NCBI RefSeq assembly: GCF_009936375.1
Contig: NZ_AP022333.1
Coordinates: forward strand, 248,001-312,000
Length of the DNA stretch: 64,000 nucleotides
Direction of reading: 5' to 3'
Origin: Methylosinus sp. C49
Lineage (GTDB): Bacteria > Pseudomonadota > Alphaproteobacteria > Rhizobiales > Beijerinckiaceae
Shown here: positions 1-9,283 of the stretch, one piece after another
Layout of the letters: every line of letters begins with the position of its first letter
How positions within the stretch are numbered: position 1 is the stretch's first letter
Notes under the pieces: model-generated
Told to the model about the DNA's origin: nothing
Database searches by the model: none
The model's input: the letters and a program-made list of their open reading frames with translations, nothing else
Made by a program: the position numbers and the translations under genes

Positions 1-3000
1 CCAATTGATCGCGACGACATGCGTCTTGGGCCATTCGAGGCTCAGCCGCGACGCGAGCTTGTTCAGCACCTCATTGGCCGCGCTATAATCGCTCTGGCCG
101 GCGTTGCCGAAACGCCCCGCGATCGACGAGAAGAACAGCAGGAAGCGCAGCCCTTCGGGACGCAGCTTCTCGATCAGCGTGAAGGCCGGCGTGGCCTTTG
201 TCGCGAAGACGCGATCGAAGGAGTCGAGCGTCTTGTCGCGAATAAGGCGATCGTCCAGCACGCCGGCGCCATGCAGCACGCCGTCTATGCGGCCGAAGCG
301 CGCATACACATCATCGATGAGCCGGCCGAAAGCGTCGGCGTCGGTGATGTCGAGCGAATGATATTCGACGCGCGCGCCGGCCGCCGTCATCGCCTCGAGA
401 TTGGCGAGGATCTGGCGATCCTTCAGCATGCGCTTCCATTCGCGCTCGATCTCGACGGGCTTGACCTTCGGATTTTCGGCGCGCAGCCTGCCGATCAGAA
501 ATTCTTTCAGCGCGCTCGCGGAAAGTCGCCTTGTCTCCTCGGGCTCCGCCGCCGGCGCGCGGCTGCGCCCGACGAGGACAAGCCGCGGACGATAGGCGGA
601 GGCGACCGCTCTCGCTATATCGGCGGTGATGCCATAGGCGCCGCCGGTCGCGAGCACGACGGCCTCGGGATCGAGACACAAGCTCTCGATCTCGGCCGTC
701 GCGGCGCTCGCCTGGCCGAGATCGAGCGTCCAGCGCCCGTCCTCGGTGAGGCCGATCTCGAGCGGCGAGGCGCGCAGGCCGGCCTCGATCATCAGCTCGC
801 GCGCGATCACATCCGCCGCGAGCCGCGGATCGACATCGATGCAGCGCACGCGCAAATCCCGCCATTCCTGGGCGGCGGATTTGGCGACGCCGAGCGAACC
901 GGCCGCGGCGGCCGAAAACCTTTGCTGTCGCCGCAGGCCGAATTGACCGTCGAGCGCCGTCACATTGACGAGCCAGCCGCCGCCGCGGCCGGCGCTGTCC
1001 TTCAAATCGCCTTCGAAAGTCTTGAGCAGCTGAAATAGATTGCGCGCGCATTCGAGCCGGCGCCGATCATCCACGCCCTCGGCGTCGAGCCCGGCGAGAT
1101 TGAACAGCGCGCCGACGCGATGGCGGCCCTCGGCGAGACGCGTCGCCAGCGCCTTCACCCCTTCAGGATCGGCGAAGTCGATCGTCATCGCATCCGTCGC
1201 GAGCGGCGCCGTCTGGTCGCCCGGCAGCACGCGCCAAACCTGATAGCCGCGCGCCTTCAGCGCCGAGTCGAGCGCCGTGGCGATCGGCGTCGCCTCGCCG
1301 ACGATGAGGACCATGCGCTCATAAGAATAGCCGTCCATCTCCGACGCCCGCGCGGCGCGCGGCGCGGGGAGGGGGGCGAGCACATAGCGAAGCGTTTCTT
1401 GGGGACCCACTGTCTCATTATCGGACTCCACCGTCCCCAGCGGGGACAGAGACGACGGAGCCTGAGCTTTTTTTGCCGGTTCGGCCCCTTCCGCTGCCGC
1501 GCGGCGCGCGTGCAGGCCATCGTACCATTCGACGACGGCGTTCAATGTCTTGAGGCCGGCGAGCTCGTCGAAGATCGCCTCTTCGTCGCGCCCCTCCATG
1601 AAGGGGAAGCGATCCTTGAGCTGATTGAAAATCTCGATCCGCTTGATGGAGTCGACGCCGAGATCGGCCTCCATATGCGCGTCGAAATCCAGCATTTCCG
1701 CCGAATAGCCGGTGCGCTCGATCATGGTGGCGAGAAGCTCGGCCTTGAATTGCGCGGTCGGCGGCATCTCAATGGACGCGCCCTCGGCTTTCGGAGCCGC
1801 GGCGCCATTGATGCGCGGCGGCGCCTCGACGATGGGCGCAGCGGAGACGATAGCGGCTCCATTGGCGGCGGCTCCATTGACCGCGGCGAGAACCTCCTCG
1901 GGCAGCACAGGAACCGGCACGCTCGGCGTCAGCAGCCGATGCGGCGCGGTCGGCGCCGGTTCGGCCTGCTGCGGCGCTTCGAACCGAGCGGGCTCTGGCG
2001 CCTGCTCCGACGCCTGCTCGAAGTAAGCATCCGAGCCGGCGTCGGCGGATAGGAGCCGCTCCTGCAAGGCGATGAAGCGCTGCAGCGTCACCTGCTGCTC
2101 GCGCTGCAATTCGATGAGCTGCGTCAACTCGCTGCGCATCCGCGCCATCGTCGGCGGCGAGCCTCGTGGACTCGCCGCGACGGGCGCGGGATCGCCGGAT
2201 TTCGGCTCGCGGTCGTTCACGGACTCTCTCCTTCGATGCAGGATCGGCGTCGCGGCGACGCCATTCGATTCGATGGGCTTTCGGGGTCCGCTCGCGCCAT
2301 TGACGGCGACGGGCGCGGGCGGCTGCTCGCTCGGAATGCGGATCGGCTCGGGCGCCGAGCTTTTCTCGGCCGCCGTCGGCGCCGGCGCGCGCCAAGGGAC
2401 CGCCTTGCCGCCGCTGACGCGCCAGACGGAGGCCGGCGGATTGGCCGCCGCCTCGGCCTTTTCGAACAGAGCTTGTAGACCGATCTCCGCAAAGCCCCGA
2501 TGACGGAACCATTGCGCCACCTCGACCAGCAGACCGAGCGTGACCGCCTGGGCGAGCAAATGGCCGAATTGCAGCCAGCCCGGACGCTCCGGCGCGTCGA
2601 CGGCGAGCGTCACATGCTCCCGCTTGCCGAGAATGCGATCGACCAGGCCGCTCAGAACTATTCCCGGCCCCGCCTCGATGAAGACGCGCACGCCGGCCTC
2701 GTAGAGCCGCTCGACCTCCTCGACGAAGCGCAATGGCTCGGCGATATGACGCGCCAACAGCGCCTCTATCTCCCGCACCTCGCTCGGATAGGGAGCGGCG
2801 GTCGTATTGCCGTAGACGGGCAGCTTCGGCGCGGCGAAATCGATCTTCGACAATTGCGCGGCGAGGCGCTCCTGTGCCGGCGCCATTGCGGCGCAATGAA
2901 AGGCCGCCGTCACCGGCAGGCGCTTGGCGCGCAGACCCTGCTCGCGGAAGGCTTCGACCGCTCTGTCGATCGAAGCGCCGGCGCCGGCGACGATCGTCTG

Positions 3001-6000
3001 ATCGGGCGCGTTGAGATTGGCGATCGCGACCTCGAGGCCGAGCGCGCGGATCGCTTGCGCGACGCGCGCCTCGTCGGCGGCGACGGCGGCCATCGTCCCG
3101 CCATCCGCCGCGGCGGCCTCGGCCGAAATCAACCCGCGGATCTGCGACAGACGCAGCAGATCGTCGCGCGAGATGGCGCCGGCGACGCAGAGCGCGACAT
3201 ATTCGCCATAGGAATGGCCGGCGACGAAATCCGGCGCGAGGCCGAATTCCGCGAGAAGATCATAGGCAGTGAGATCGACGAGTCCGAGCGCCGGCTGCGC
3301 GACGCGCGTGTCATCGAGCTCGGCCTTACGCCGCTCACGCTCCTCCTCGGTAAAGCTCGGGAGGGGGTAGATATATTGCGAGAGCCGCTGCGGCAGCGCG
3401 CCCGCGAGCGCTACATCTGCGCGCTCGAAGAGGCCGTGGCTCGACGGGCGCGACATCACGAGATCGCTCAGCATATCGAGCTTCTGCGAGCCTTGCCCGG
3501 GGAACAGCATGCAGACGCCGCCGACCGGCGGCTGCGCGCCGCGATCGTGGAAATAGATCCCTTGCGGCGCTTTGATCGTGCGCTTGCCCTTGCCTTGGCG
3601 CAGGAAGAATTCGAGCTTCGATTTCAGATCCTCGATCGAGGTCGCGACGATCGCCAGACGGCTCACCGGCTCGCTGGCGGGATGGCGGATCGCCTGCTCG
3701 TCGAGATGCAGCGAATAGGCGAGCTGCCCGAGCGAGAGAAGGTCTGGATGGACGAGCCGATCGAGAAGGCTCTGCGCGGCGCGCTCGACCTCCGCGCCAT
3801 CGGCGCGCGTCACCACGATGAGCTCGGCGGCGCGCGGCGTGAAATTCTCGACGTCGCTGTCGCGATAGCCGCCGTCATATTCCTCGAGCACGGCGTGGAA
3901 ATTGGTGCCGCCGAAGCCGAAGGCGCTGACGCCGCAGCGCCGCGGCTCGTCTGGCGAGCGCGCGAGCCAAGGCCGCGCGCGCGTGTTGACGTAGAAAGGC
4001 GTCTGCGCAAAATCGACGCGCGAGCTGGGCTTGTCGACGCCGAGCGTCGGCGGCAGCACGCGATGCTTCAGCGCCAAGGACGCTTTGATGATCGCCGCGA
4101 GACCGGCTGTCACCTTGGTGTGGCCGATCATCGATTTGACCGAGCCGACCGCGCAGGACTGGCGCGCCGCGCCATCCTCGCCGAAGACCTGGGTCATCGA
4201 CTTGATCTCGCATTTGTCGCCGACGGCCGTGCCGGTGCCATGCGCCTCGATGAGCGCGACGCTCGCCGGGCTCACGCCGGCTTTCTCATAGGCGCGCTGC
4301 AGCGCCAGAGCCTGACCTCTATTGTCCGGCGCGGTCAGGCTGCGATTGCGGCCGTCGCTCGAGCTGCCGACGCCCTTGACCACCGCATAGATATGATCGC
4401 CGTCCCGCTCCGCGTCGGAGAGGCGCTTCAGCACGACCGCCGCGACGCCTTCGCCGAGCACAATGCCGTCCGCCGCATCCGAGAAGGGACGGCAGACGCC
4501 GGTCGGCGACAGCGCATGGGTCTGGGCGAAGGACATGAAGGCCATGCAGCCATTGGCGCCGTCTATGCCGCCGACGAGCGCCACATCGGCGTCATGCGCC
4601 TGCAGCTCGCGAATGCCGGCGTCGAGCGCGGCGAGCGAGGAGGAGCAAGCCGCATCGACTGTGAAATTGGCGCCGCGCAGATCGAGGCGATTGGAGACGC
4701 GGCCCGCCGCCACATTGGCCAGAAAGCCGGGGAAGGAGTCCGGCGTCCATTGCGGCAGCTCCTTTCCATGGAGAGAGGAGACGATATGTGCGCGCGTCTC
4801 CTCCGAAAGGCCCGCGACCTTCGGCAGATAATGCGAGAGCAACGTGCGGAAGACATAGAGCGTTCCGAGCTCGTTCATTGCGCCGCTGGCGAAGATCGTC
4901 GCGGTGCGGTCCTTGGGGAAGGGCCGGCGATCGAAGCCGGCGTCGGCGAGCGCCTGCGTCGCGACATGCAGCGCAAGCAGCTGCACCGGCTCGATGGACG
5001 GCAGGCTCGCCGGCGGAATGCCATAGGCGGTCGGATCGAAGGCGATCTCGTCGAGAAAGGCGCCCCATTTCGAATAGACGCGATCCGGCGCGCGGGCCGT
5101 GTCGAAGAAATCGCTCGGACGCCAGCGATCTTCGGAGACCTCGCGGAACATGCAAACCGATTGGACGATATTGCGCCAGAAGGCGCGCGCGTCCTTCGCG
5201 CCGGGCATGACGCAGGCCATGCCGACGATGGCGATGTCCTCGCCCTTTTGTCCGGCGGCGCGCGCGCTCGCCGCCTCGGCAACGGCGCGCCGCTTCGCGA
5301 GCAGATCGGCGGAGCCGCGCGAAACCTCGTCATGCAGCTCGGCGATCGAGAGCGTGTCGCGACGCAGGCGCGCGACCTCGCCCATCATATAGAGGCCTTC
5401 GCGCCGCTGCGCTTCGACATCCAGCTCGACATAGCCCCCGCTCTCGTCGAGGCCCTTCTGCTCGCCCTTATGCGCGAGGCCCTTGGATGCGATGCGCAGA
5501 CGGCCGACATTGAGCAGCTCCAGCGCCACCAATATCTCCTCGTCCGACTTCCCCTCGCGAATGAGGCGCCGGCGCGTCGAGTCGAACTCGTCGCAGAAGG
5601 GCGTCGCGGCGCAGCGCGTGTAGAGGCCGACGCCCGATTGCAGAAGCGCCGTCTCCTCGCAGCGCAGCGCTTGGTTCTGGAACTCTTCGAGGATCGCGCC
5701 GGCGCTCACCGCCTCGCGGGTGAAGAGATAGGCCGTGCCCATCAGCACGCCGATCTTCATGCCGCGCGCCGCGAGCGGCGCAGCGAGGCAGGAGACCATC
5801 GCCGCCGATAGGGCGTCATGCACGCCGCCGGCGAAGAGAATCTGCACCGAGCGCGGATCGTCGATCTTGGCGTCGGCCAGAATCTCGATCGCGGTTTCCC
5901 ATAGGACGAAGCTGCTGCGCGGGCCGGTATGGCCGCCGCATTCGCCGCCCTCGAAGATGAATTTTCGCGCGCCCTCCTTCAGGAAGCCCTGCAGCAGGCC

Positions 6001-7329
6001 GGGCGAGGGAACATGAAGATAGGTCGAGACGCCGATCTCCTCGAGATCGCGCGCCTGGCTCGGGCGGCCGCCGGCGATGATCGCGAAAGGCGGCTTGGTT
6101 TCGGAAATGGCCTCGATCTGCTCCTGGCGCAGCTCCAGCGGCGTGAAGCCCAGCATGCCGACGCCCCAGGGCGTCTCGCCCATGAGCGCCTTCGTCTGCG
6201 TAAGCAGCGCGCGCGCCTGCGGCCCACGCAGCACCGACAGAGCGAGAAAGGGCAGGGCGCCGCCATCCGCCACGGCGCGCGCGAAAGGCGCGACGTCGCT
6301 CACCCGCGTCATCGGCCCTTGGGCGATGGGATAGCGCACGCCGAGAATGGTCGCGAGATCGGAGCCTTCGGCGAAAAGCCCCTCGACGCCCGGCGCGGCT
6401 GTCGCCAGCGTCTCGGCGATCGCGGCGACGGCGCGCCCGGTCGAGCCATAACGGCGCGCGAATCCGCCCGCGAAGGCGATGTCCTGACCCATTGGCAGAA
6501 CAGGGTCTTCGCCCTGCGACGAGCGGCGCAGCAGCGCCCGCCAATCCTCGCCCTCGGCGACGGCGCGCTCCAGCGCGCGCAGCTTCTCCCTGCCGTGCCG
6601 GCTCGAAAGCCGCGCCATTGAGGAGCCGTCGCCGATGACGACCGTCTCGCCGCCGTCGAGCCGGCTCCATGAAGAGGAGAGAGCCGGCGCTCCATAAGGC
6701 CCTTCCTCGGTGAGCCAGAGCTGCTCGGAGAGCACGACGCCCGCCGCGCCGGCGAGCGCCGCCGCCGCCGCGCTGCGCGGCCCTATGCCGCCCTCTGCCC
6801 AGAAGGGGATGCGCAGCGCGCCGGAAAATTCCTGCAAGAGTATGAAAGAGGAGGATTTGCCGATCCGGCCGCCGGCCTCGGCGCCCTTGACGACGACGCC
6901 GTCATAGCCCGCCTCCTGCGCCGCCAGCGCGCTCTCGAGATCATAGACCTCGAGAGCGACGAACCGCGTGAATCGCGCCGCGTTCGCGCGGATCGCCGCG
7001 GCCTCTTCGCCGGAAGCCCCAGCGACGACGAGAATATCGACGCTCCCAGCCACCAGCCGCTCGAGCTCGGCGACGCTCGCCACGCTCGAGAATTGCGCGT
7101 CCCAACGCAGTCCCCATTTTCCGGCCGCCGCCTTGTCGCGAAGGCGCAGGAGAGTCGCACGAAGCGCGTCGTGATCGGCGTCCGCTCCAATGTCGAGAAG
7201 CCCGGAGCCGCCGGCCCTGCTGGCCGCGACGATAATTTCCGCGTTTCTGCATCGGCTGGGAGAAACAGCCGCAACTCGCTCCATGTCTCTGCCCCACCCA
7301 TTCGCGCCCACAGACGCAACATCCACCAT
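1..7329 (-). CDS. Type I PKS / PUFA-synthase-like megasynthase (ER-KS-AT-ACP-KR), 3' end beyond the window
   Basis: An uninterrupted reading frame of 2,443 codons runs from about 7329 to the left edge with no stop, so the C-terminus is outside the window. Domains in order: a PfaD/nitronate-monooxygenase-like FMN barrel region (about residues 20-620, seemingly two barrel-like segments, with GGECGGHTGPR and FAGGVHD); KS (about 690-1120, active-site Cys in DAACSSSLA near residue 895, EAHGTGT and KSMIGHT histidines); AT (about 1270-1560, FPGQGSQ and GHSYGEY); a proline/alanine-rich linker; ACP with the PfaA-type attachment motif LGVDSIKR near 1890; then KR (ATGGAYGIT near 2226, FFSSIAG and YSAANE). 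It should build a long reduced or hydroxylated acyl chain iteratively. The first ATG after an in-frame TGA is at 7329. A second ATG at 7284 has a better G-rich upstream site (GTGGGG), so the start is uncertain. The product is unknown; it could be a specialised lipid rather than a PUFA. Confidence 0.88.
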   Translation of the reverse strand, partial: MVDVASVGANGWGRDMERVAAVSPSRCRNAEIIVAASRAGGSGLLDIGADADHDALRATLLRLRDKAAAGKWGLRWDAQFSSVASVAELERLVAGSVDILVVAGASGEEAAAIRANAARFTRFVALEVYDLESALAAQEAGYDGVVVKGAEAGGRIGKSSSFILLQEFSGALRIPFWAEGGIGPRSAAAAALAGAAGVVLSEQLWLTEEGPYGAPALSSSWSRLDGGETVVIGDGSSMARLSSRHGREKLRALERAVAEGEDWRALLRRSSQGEDPVLPMGQDIAFAGGFARRYGSTGRAVAAIAETLATAAPGVEGLFAEGSDLATILGVRYPIAQGPMTRVSDVAPFARAVADGGALPFLALSVLRGPQARALLTQTKALMGETPWGVGMLGFTPLELRQEQIEAISETKPPFAIIAGGRPSQARDLEEIGVSTYLHVPSPGLLQGFLKEGARKFIFEGGECGGHTGPRSSFVLWETAIEILADAKIDDPRSVQILFAGGVHDALSAAMVSCLAAPLAARGMKIGVLMGTAYLFTREAVSAGAILEEFQNQALRCEETALLQSGVGLYTRCAATPFCDEFDSTRRRLIREGKSDEEILVALELLNVGRLRIASKGLAHKGEQKGLDESGGYVELDVEAQRREGLYMMGEVARLRRDTLSIAELHDEVSRGSADLLAKRRAVAEAASARAAGQKGEDIAIVGMACVMPGAKDARAFWRNIVQSVCMFREVSEDRWRPSDFFDTARAPDRVYSKWGAFLDEIAFDPTAYGIPPASLPSIEPVQLLALHVATQALADAGFDRRPFPKDRTATIFASGAMNELGTLYVFRTLLSHYLPKVAGLSEETRAHIVSSLHGKELPQWTPDSFPGFLANVAAGRVSNRLDLRGANFTVDAACSSSLAALDAGIRELQAHDADVALVGGIDGANGCMAFMSFAQTHALSPTGVCRPFSDAADGIVLGEGVAAVVLKRLSDAERDGDHIYAVVKGVGSSSDGRNRSLTAPDNRGQALALQRAYEKAGVSPASVALIEAHGTGTAVGDKCEIKSMTQVFGEDGAARQSCAVGSVKSMIGHTKVTAGLAAIIKASLALKHRVLPPTLGVDKPSSRVDFAQTPFYVNTRARPWLARSPDEPRRCGVSAFGFGGTNFHAVLEEYDGGYRDSDVENFTPRAAELIVVTRADGAEVERAAQSLLDRLVHPDLLSLGQLAYSLHLDEQAIRHPASEPVSRLAIVATSIEDLKSKLEFFLRQGKGKRTIKAPQGIYFHDRGAQPPVGGVCMLFPGQGSQKLDMLSDLVMSRPSSHGLFERADVALAGALPQRLSQYIYPLPSFTEEERERRKAELDDTRVAQPALGLVDLTAYDLLAEFGLAPDFVAGHSYGEYVALCVAGAISRDDLLRLSQIRGLISAEAAAADGGTMAAVAADEARVAQAIRALGLEVAIANLNAPDQTIVAGAGASIDRAVEAFREQGLRAKRLPVTAAFHCAAMAPAQERLAAQLSKIDFAAPKLPVYGNTTAAPYPSEVREIEALLARHIAEPLRFVEEVERLYEAGVRVFIEAGPGIVLSGLVDRILGKREHVTLAVDAPERPGWLQFGHLLAQAVTLGLLVEVAQWFRHRGFAEIGLQALFEKAEAAANPPASVWRVSGGKAVPWRAPAPTAAEKSSAPEPIRIPSEQPPAPVAVNGASGPRKPIESNGVAATPILHRRRESVNDREPKSGDPAPVAASPRGSPPTMARMRSELTQLIELQREQQVTLQRFIALQERLLSADAGSDAYFEQASEQAPEPARFEAPQQAEPAPTAPHRLLTPSVPVPVLPEEVLAAVNGAAANGAAIVSAAPIVEAPPRINGAAAPKAEGASIEMPPTAQFKAELLATMIERTGYSAEMLDFDAHMEADLGVDSIKRIEIFNQLKDRFPFMEGRDEEAIFDELAGLKTLNAVVEWYDGLHARRAAAEGAEPAKKAQAPSSLSPLGTVESDNETVGPQETLRYVLAPLPAPRAARASEMDGYSYERMVLIVGEATPIATALDSALKARGYQVWRVLPGDQTAPLATDAMTIDFADPEGVKALATRLAEGRHRVGALFNLAGLDAEGVDDRRRLECARNLFQLLKTFEGDLKDSAGRGGGWLVNVTALDGQFGLRRQQRFSAAAAGSLGVAKSAAQEWRDLRVRCIDVDPRLAADVIARELMIEAGLRASPLEIGLTEDGRWTLDLGQASAATAEIESLCLDPEAVVLATGGAYGITADIARAVASAYRPRLVLVGRSRAPAAEPEETRRLSASALKEFLIGRLRAENPKVKPVEIEREWKRMLKDRQILANLEAMTAAGARVEYHSLDITDADAFGRLIDDVYARFGRIDGVLHGAGVLDDRLIRDKTLDSFDRVFATKATPAFTLIEKLRPEGLRFLLFFSSIAGRFGNAGQSDYSAANEVLNKLASRLSLEWPKTHVVAINW

Positions 7330-7841
7330 CGCAAAGGCGTTGTTTCTTCAAACATCGAAGCTGATTTTTGCGCTTTTCTCGCAAGCGCCGCCAAATTTGT
7401 GCGCCGCCTCCAGAAACCGGGCAATATGCTTAAATATCCAGCTTCGAAAAACCGGAGAATATTTTCCCTCCGGCCTCGAGAATTGCGAACCAATTCGATC
7501 TGCATCGTCCTGATGCAGATCGAATTGGTTCGCTTCTAGTCGCCGACCCAGTCGCTCATCGATGTCTCTCCAATAGCAAGCTCTGCGCCATCCCTTTACG
7601 GCACAGGGCAGAAACGCTCGCGAAAGCCGATCCGAAGATCGACATCGACTGGGACGTCGAAACGGCCGCGCCGAGCCGGACCATGCGCATAATTAGACGA
7701 AGCTGCTGTGACTTGGCGCACATCTTGGTTTCCGATAATGATGATGATGCGGAGCGGACGACGAATCCGTCGCCTGATTGCGCGCCGCAACGAAGCGTCG
7801 CCCCGGTCGATTTCGATAATTCATCGAGGAAGGGTCGCCCC
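7330..7841. other. Intergenic region between divergent PKS and glycosyltransferase genes
   Basis: About 510 bp with no convincing coding sequence. It must hold the promoters for the leftward PKS and the rightward glycosyltransferase, but I see no clear -35/-10 pair for either. The half nearest the PKS is AT-richer than its surroundings (runs such as TTTTTG and AATATT near 7365-7465), as expected for a promoter. It contains the perfect 22-bp inverted repeat listed separately. In-frame codons continue upstream of the glycosyltransferase GTG to an ATG at 7683, but the residues they encode do not resemble the family. Confidence 0.6.
7485..7533. repeat. Perfect 22-bp inverted repeat with 5-nt loop
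   Basis: The arm at 7485-7506 begins GCGAACCAATTCG and ends TGCATC. The arm at 7512-7533 is its exact reverse complement, and GTCCT (7507-7511) separates them. Neither side has a T-run of the kind that follows an intrinsic terminator. It could be a strong transcript hairpin, a protein-binding site, or one copy of a dispersed palindromic repeat. I cannot tell which from one copy. Confidence 0.85.
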
Positions 7842-9197
7842 GTGACGTCACGTCCCAAATTCGCGATCGTCACCATAGGAAGCGGCTCTTATCTCGGCTC
7901 GACGGTCCATGACGCGACACTGGCGAATGCGCTCCGCCGCCGCGGTTACGAGGTCGTCGTCTATTGGATGCTCGAAGAGACGTCCGAGCTGCTCGCCGAG
8001 GGAGTAGAGCAGAGAATGCTGTGCCACGGCACGCGCTACCAATTCTCGCGCCCTTCGGAATTCATGGATCGCATCATCGGGCGCATCGCTTTTCGCCTGC
8101 CGCGGAAATTGCGGCGCGCCGTCGCCCAAGGCGTTCCAGGCTTCGTCGAAAATCTCATGCGCAATCTCGTTCGCTCGCTCTTTTGCTCCGAGCGGACCGA
8201 CGTCGCTCTGGCGAAGCGGCTGGCGCGCTTCATCGAGCAGGACGGCGTCACCCATGTCAAAATGGGCTTCGGCTCGATCGGCGCGCTGGCGCAGGAGGCG
8301 CAAAAGCACGCGCGCAAGCCGTTCGATTATCTGGTGACATTCCAGGGCGACGAGGAATTCGCCAGCCTCGCGGAGGCCTGCGGCGTGATGGATGTCTATC
8401 GCCGCCGCGTGGACGAGGCGGTGCGCAACGCGCGCTGGCCGGCGATCGTCCTCAGTCGGCATTATGCGTCCCGCCTCGTCGACGATCTTCGTCTCGACGG
8501 CTCTCGTCTCGAGATTCTCTATTGCGGGATCGAGCCGCCGAAGAAAGGGCCGGCTCCCGATTTCTCGGTTCTGACGGAGACCTTTCCGCGTTTGCGGCGC
8601 GATCTGCCGATCCTCGCCTTCGTCGGCCGCCAAGAGAGCGAGAAGGGCATCGACCTTCTTCTCTATGCGGCGAAAATTCTTCTCTCCCGTGGGCTCCGCT
8701 TTCAGCTGGTCGTCTGCGGCGCCACGGCGAAAGGCCTCGCCTATCGCGCCGCCATTCGGGATATTGTGACGCATCTCGGCGTCGATCTCCATCATTCCGG
8801 CGCCATCTCGATAGCGACGCGCGACGCTCTTTTCGCGCATTGCCGCTGCGCCGTATGCCCCTCGATCAATGGCGAGCCCTTCGGGCTCGTCGTCGCCGAG
8901 GCCATGAGCCTCGGCGCTCCGGCGGTCGTTCCCGATTATGGCGGCGTCGCCGAGGTGGTGGACGATGGCGTCCGCGCCGGCGGATTGATCTTTCGATGCT
9001 GGGACAGCGGCGATCTCGCGCGCCAGCTGGAACGCCTGCTGGCCGACGACGCGCTATACGCCGAGCTCGCCGACAATGCGCCCCGCGTCGCCGCGCGCTT
9101 CTCGACCGAGAATATGGTCGACGGCTTTCTCGCGCATATCGGCCTGCAGGAGACGGCCGAGCCGCAAATTCTCCATGAGGACGCGACGAGCCTCTAA
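7842..9197 (+). CDS. GT4-type glycosyltransferase
   Basis: A 451-residue GT-B fold glycosyltransferase of family 4 that should transfer a sugar from a nucleotide donor. The N-terminal acceptor half starts KFAIVTIGSGSYLGSTVHD. The C-terminal donor half has LAFVGRQESEKGIDLLLYAAK and the donor-binding stretch SINGEPFGLVVAEAMSLG with the E-x7-E pair. The GTG at 7842 is chosen because AGGAAGGG lies at 7827-7834, about seven bases upstream, and homology-like sequence begins right after it; the ATG at 7683 would add 53 unrelated residues. It stands alone: the PKS is divergent and the toxin-antitoxin pair downstream has its own promoter. The acceptor is unknown. It might decorate the lipid made by the neighbouring PKS, but only proximity suggests this. 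Confidence 0.85.
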   Translation: MTSRPKFAIVTIGSGSYLGSTVHDATLANALRRRGYEVVVYWMLEETSELLAEGVEQRMLCHGTRYQFSRPSEFMDRIIGRIAFRLPRKLRRAVAQGVPGFVENLMRNLVRSLFCSERTDVALAKRLARFIEQDGVTHVKMGFGSIGALAQEAQKHARKPFDYLVTFQGDEEFASLAEACGVMDVYRRRVDEAVRNARWPAIVLSRHYASRLVDDLRLDGSRLEILYCGIEPPKKGPAPDFSVLTETFPRLRRDLPILAFVGRQESEKGIDLLLYAAKILLSRGLRFQLVVCGATAKGLAYRAAIRDIVTHLGVDLHHSGAISIATRDALFAHCRCAVCPSINGEPFGLVVAEAMSLGAPAVVPDYGGVAEVVDDGVRAGGLIFRCWDSGDLARQLERLLADDALYAELADNAPRVAARFSTENMVDGFLAHIGLQETAEPQILHEDATSL

Positions 9198-9218
9198 AAA
9201 AGGGCGAAAGCGGGCCCA

Positions 9219-9257
9219 TTGAACGCCGCTCATTATGACGCTATATTGCGTCATAAT
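9219..9257 (+). promoter_or_regulatory. Promoter with embedded palindromic operator of the DUF2384/RES module
   Basis: A -35 like TTGAAC (9219-9224) is followed after 17 bases by the -10 like TATATT (9242-9247). The -10 is flanked by perfect 10-bp arms: ATTATGACGC (9232-9241) and GCGTCATAAT (9248-9257). An operator centred on the -10 just upstream of a type II toxin-antitoxin pair is the expected place for autorepression by the antitoxin or the complex. A Shine-Dalgarno GGAGG follows at 9272-9276, ahead of the ATG at 9284. Confidence 0.8.
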
Positions 9258-9283
9258 ATTCGGCTTCCAACGGAGGCGGAGCA

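Noticed and set aside
2500-5811. Long plus-strand open frame (about 1,100 codons) opposite the PKS
   Set aside because: It is Arg/Ala/Asp-rich with no recognisable domain, and the minus strand in this interval encodes clear KS and AT motifs. Long antisense frames are common in high-GC coding DNA.
6783-7505. Minus-strand 240-codon frame overlapping the PKS N-terminus
   Set aside because: It begins inside the inverted repeat and is out of frame with the FMN-barrel motifs. No SD or homology.
7683-7841. Longer N-terminus for the glycosyltransferase from ATG 7683
   Set aside because: The extra 53 residues are polar and unlike GT4 enzymes, while GTG 7842 has a good SD and fits the family start.
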